In this document: positions 7,001 through 7,283 of the stretch, in pieces | How the letters are laid out: every line of letters begins with the position of its first letter | Numbering within the stretch: position 1 is the stretch's first letter | Source: an uncultured Flavobacterium sp. | GTDB lineage: Bacteria > Bacteroidota > Bacteroidia > Flavobacteriales > Flavobacteriaceae | Direction of reading: 5' to 3' | NCBI RefSeq assembly: GCF_946482535.1 | Contig: NZ_CAMLRU010000136.1 | Coordinates: forward strand, 1-7,283 | DNA length: 7,283 nucleotides | Translations under genes and position numbers: made by a program | The notes under the pieces: model-generated | The model's database searches: none | What the model saw: only the letters and a program-made list of their open reading frames with translations | Told to the model about the DNA's origin: nothing

Positions 7001-7195
7001 TTCCACTTCACTCGGACTAGCTCCGGGATAACCAACCATTACGTCGGCCATCGGCACATTAATTTGCGGCTCTTCTTCTCTCGGAATCAGAAACGAACTG
7101 TATACGCCTATGATCATCAAACCTACCATTAATAGTATGGTTAACTTCGAATTGATGAAAAAATGGGCGATTTTACCTGATATACCTTCTTGCAT
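4004..7195 (-). CDS. RND family efflux transporter, inner-membrane permease subunit
   Basis: A 1063-residue proton-driven RND permease of AcrB-like length and layout. TM1 is at about 15-37, followed by the first periplasmic porter/docking region (about 38-345). TM2-TM6 lie at about 350-505 and TM7 at about 547-564. The second periplasmic region spans about 565-900, and TM8-TM12 about 903-1055. TM4 carries the proton-relay pair Asp417-Asp418 (GIVVDDSI). In TM10, at the place of AcrB Lys940, the sequence is VMVRNSVLLIDF with Arg973 instead of Lys. The loop motif VPPGPPV at about 686-692 lies in the second periplasmic half. Sequence style is closer to the hydrophobe/amphiphile exporter side than to CzcA/CusA metal pumps, but the substrate cannot be assigned. 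ATG at 7195 is chosen because the frame gives the canonical short cytoplasmic N-terminus before TM1. It lies 45 nt downstream of the probable adaptor gene, with no Shine-Dalgarno sequence. The gene is intact. Confidence 0.95.
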   Translation of the reverse strand: MQEGISGKIAHFFINSKLTILLMVGLMIIGVYSSFLIPREEEPQINVPMADVMVGYPGASPSEVESRVVKPLEKILSNIKGVEHVHSMAMNGQAMLIVQFYVGQDVERSYVKLYDELAKHENMFPQGVYKPMVKTRSIDDVPMLGLTLWSEKLNDFEIRQIAEEVTSEIEKIKDVAITKEIGGRNREVKVVLDKDKMAENGVDALGIMQMIQANNGSSQSGSFVSADKEYLVTTGEFLQTAEDVENLVVGVNANMPVYLKQVASVQDGPSIPRSYVSFGYGKTNEKFAKNNSEYPAVTISIGKVKGADAMKISEKILEKVEHLKQTLITDDVHVEVTRNYGETASDKVGELLLHLGIAIIAVTILVMLAMGWRGGLVVFFSVPLTFALTLFAYYMLGYTLNRITLFALVFVVGIVVDDSIIIAENMHRHFKMKRLPFKQAAIYAINEVGNPTILATFTVIAAILPMAFVSGMMGPYMSPMPIGASIAMLLSLFVALTVTPYLGYHLLHEKEAQEQKAEQGLETSWIYKVYSKMERPFLESSKKRRLMLGITVLLLLGSVLMFFTKSVAVKMLPFDNKNEFQVVIDMPEGTTLERTAAVTQEIAQYLSTVPEVVNYQNYIGTSAPITFNGLVRHYDMRGGSNMADIQVNLLHKEDRDLQSHDIAKIVRPEIQKIAKKFGANVKIIEVPPGPPVLSTLVAEIYGPDYKEQIKVANQVKSILENTTDIVDVDWMTEDNQVEYRLEVDKEKAMLNGIAPQQVVGNLTYLLKEYPVSNLYDEHSNDNVGIVLALDDKDKTSLQDIQNLKIKGSRGNVVPVSDLVKVVQDTLQKTIYRKDQKRVVYVTADMAGELESPVYAILGMNEKLQKMQLPKGYKVNELYMEQPSDESDFTVKWDGEWQITLEVFRDLGAAFLIVIVIIYMLIVGWFQNFKTPMVMMMAIPLSLVGIVLGHWMLGAFFTATSFIGMIALAGVMVRNSVLLIDFIEIRLNDGIGLKQAIIEAGAVRTTPILLTTGAVVIGASIILFDPIFQGLAISLVFGAIVSTLLTLIVVPLIYYITERKKWER

Positions 7196-7204
7196 TTTTT
7201 TGAA

Positions 7205-7237
7205 TTTGAAAATGTGATGATTTGAAAATTTGAAAAT
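7205..7237. repeat. tandem octamer repeat in the adaptor-permease spacer
   Basis: TTTGAAAAT occurs at 7205-7213, 7221-7229 and 7229-7237, all in phase with an 8-base period. The slot at 7213-7221 holds a degenerate copy (TGTGATGAT). On the coding strand the repeat reads ATTTTCAAA and fills most of the 45-nt gap between the adaptor stop and the permease ATG, so it occupies the translation-initiation region of the pump gene. Similar AT-rich spacers are, to my recollection, common in flavobacterial genomes; a function is not shown. Confidence 0.7.
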
Positions 7238-7240
7238 GAA

Positions 7241-7283
7241 TTAGTTCAATTTAACTTTCGCTCCGTTGAACAATTTCCCTTCG
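7241..7283 (-). CDS. C-terminal end of a probable RND periplasmic adaptor (membrane fusion protein), partial
   Basis: The minus strand is open from the window edge to TAA at 7243-7241 and reads EGKLFNGAKVKLN. This 13-residue tail resembles the usual end of HlyD/AcrA-type adaptors ('...G...L..GakVkin'), the last strand of the membrane-proximal domain. Its position directly upstream of, and co-directional with, the RND permease is where the adaptor gene normally lies. Such adaptors bridge the permease and the outer-membrane channel. Only the tail is visible, so the call leans on context as much as sequence. Confidence 0.65.
   Translation of the reverse strand, partial: EGKLFNGAKVKLN

Noticed and set aside
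4004..7195. Heavy-metal (CzcA/CusA) RND pump
   Set aside because: The TM4 and TM10 motifs (VVDDSI, VMVRNS) do not match the metal-exporter patterns I know, and no metal-binding Met/His cluster is evident; the substrate is left open.
7205..7237. CRISPR-like or transposon-end interpretation of the TTTGAAAAT repeats
   Set aside because: The units are 8 bases, tandem and low-complexity, with no spacers, no cas genes, no transposase and no target duplication.

Overview
The window is almost entirely from an AT-rich Bacteroidota genome, most likely Flavobacteriaceae and Flavobacterium-like. The support is protein style (short Psd-type decarboxylase, bacterial acyl-CoA-binding protein, M13 lipoprotein), A-rich leaders without Shine-Dalgarno sequences, and a promoter of the Bacteroidota TAnnTTTG type. 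The first ~53 bases are an exception: they are about 72% G+C and read as part of an unrelated high-GC oxidoreductase. They join the flavobacterial sequence in mid-gene, so the left edge looks chimeric.

Left block, plus strand (54-1616): the 3' part of a phosphatidylserine decarboxylase gene, then an acyl-CoA-binding protein (12-nt gap), then a lipoprotein Fe/Mn-family superoxide dismutase (3-nt gap). The tight spacing indicates one transcript. The first two genes belong to phospholipid and acyl-CoA metabolism. The third is an exported, membrane-anchored antioxidant enzyme. The transcript ends at a hairpin with A/T tracts on both sides (1618-1650), shared with the convergent gene that follows.

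Middle, minus strand (1651-3690): an M13 (neprilysin/PepO-type) zinc metallopeptidase lipoprotein with all catalytic motifs intact. A near-consensus Bacteroidota promoter lies just upstream (3740-3767), directly after the terminator of the next operon.

Right block, minus strand (3771-7283): the end of an RND efflux operon. In transcription order it holds the last 13 codons of a probable periplasmic adaptor, a 45-nt spacer built of octamer repeats, a complete 1063-residue RND inner-membrane permease, a 61-residue DUF2892/YgaP-like membrane protein, and a UUCG-loop terminator. The adaptor and permease should form a tripartite pump with an outer-membrane channel not seen here. The substrate cannot be read from the sequence.

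I found no mobile element, CRISPR array, RNA gene or clearly new system. The points most worth a second look are the chimeric left end, the small membrane protein co-transcribed with the pump, the arginine at the pump's TM10 relay position, the octamer repeats before the pump start, and the membrane-anchored SOD.
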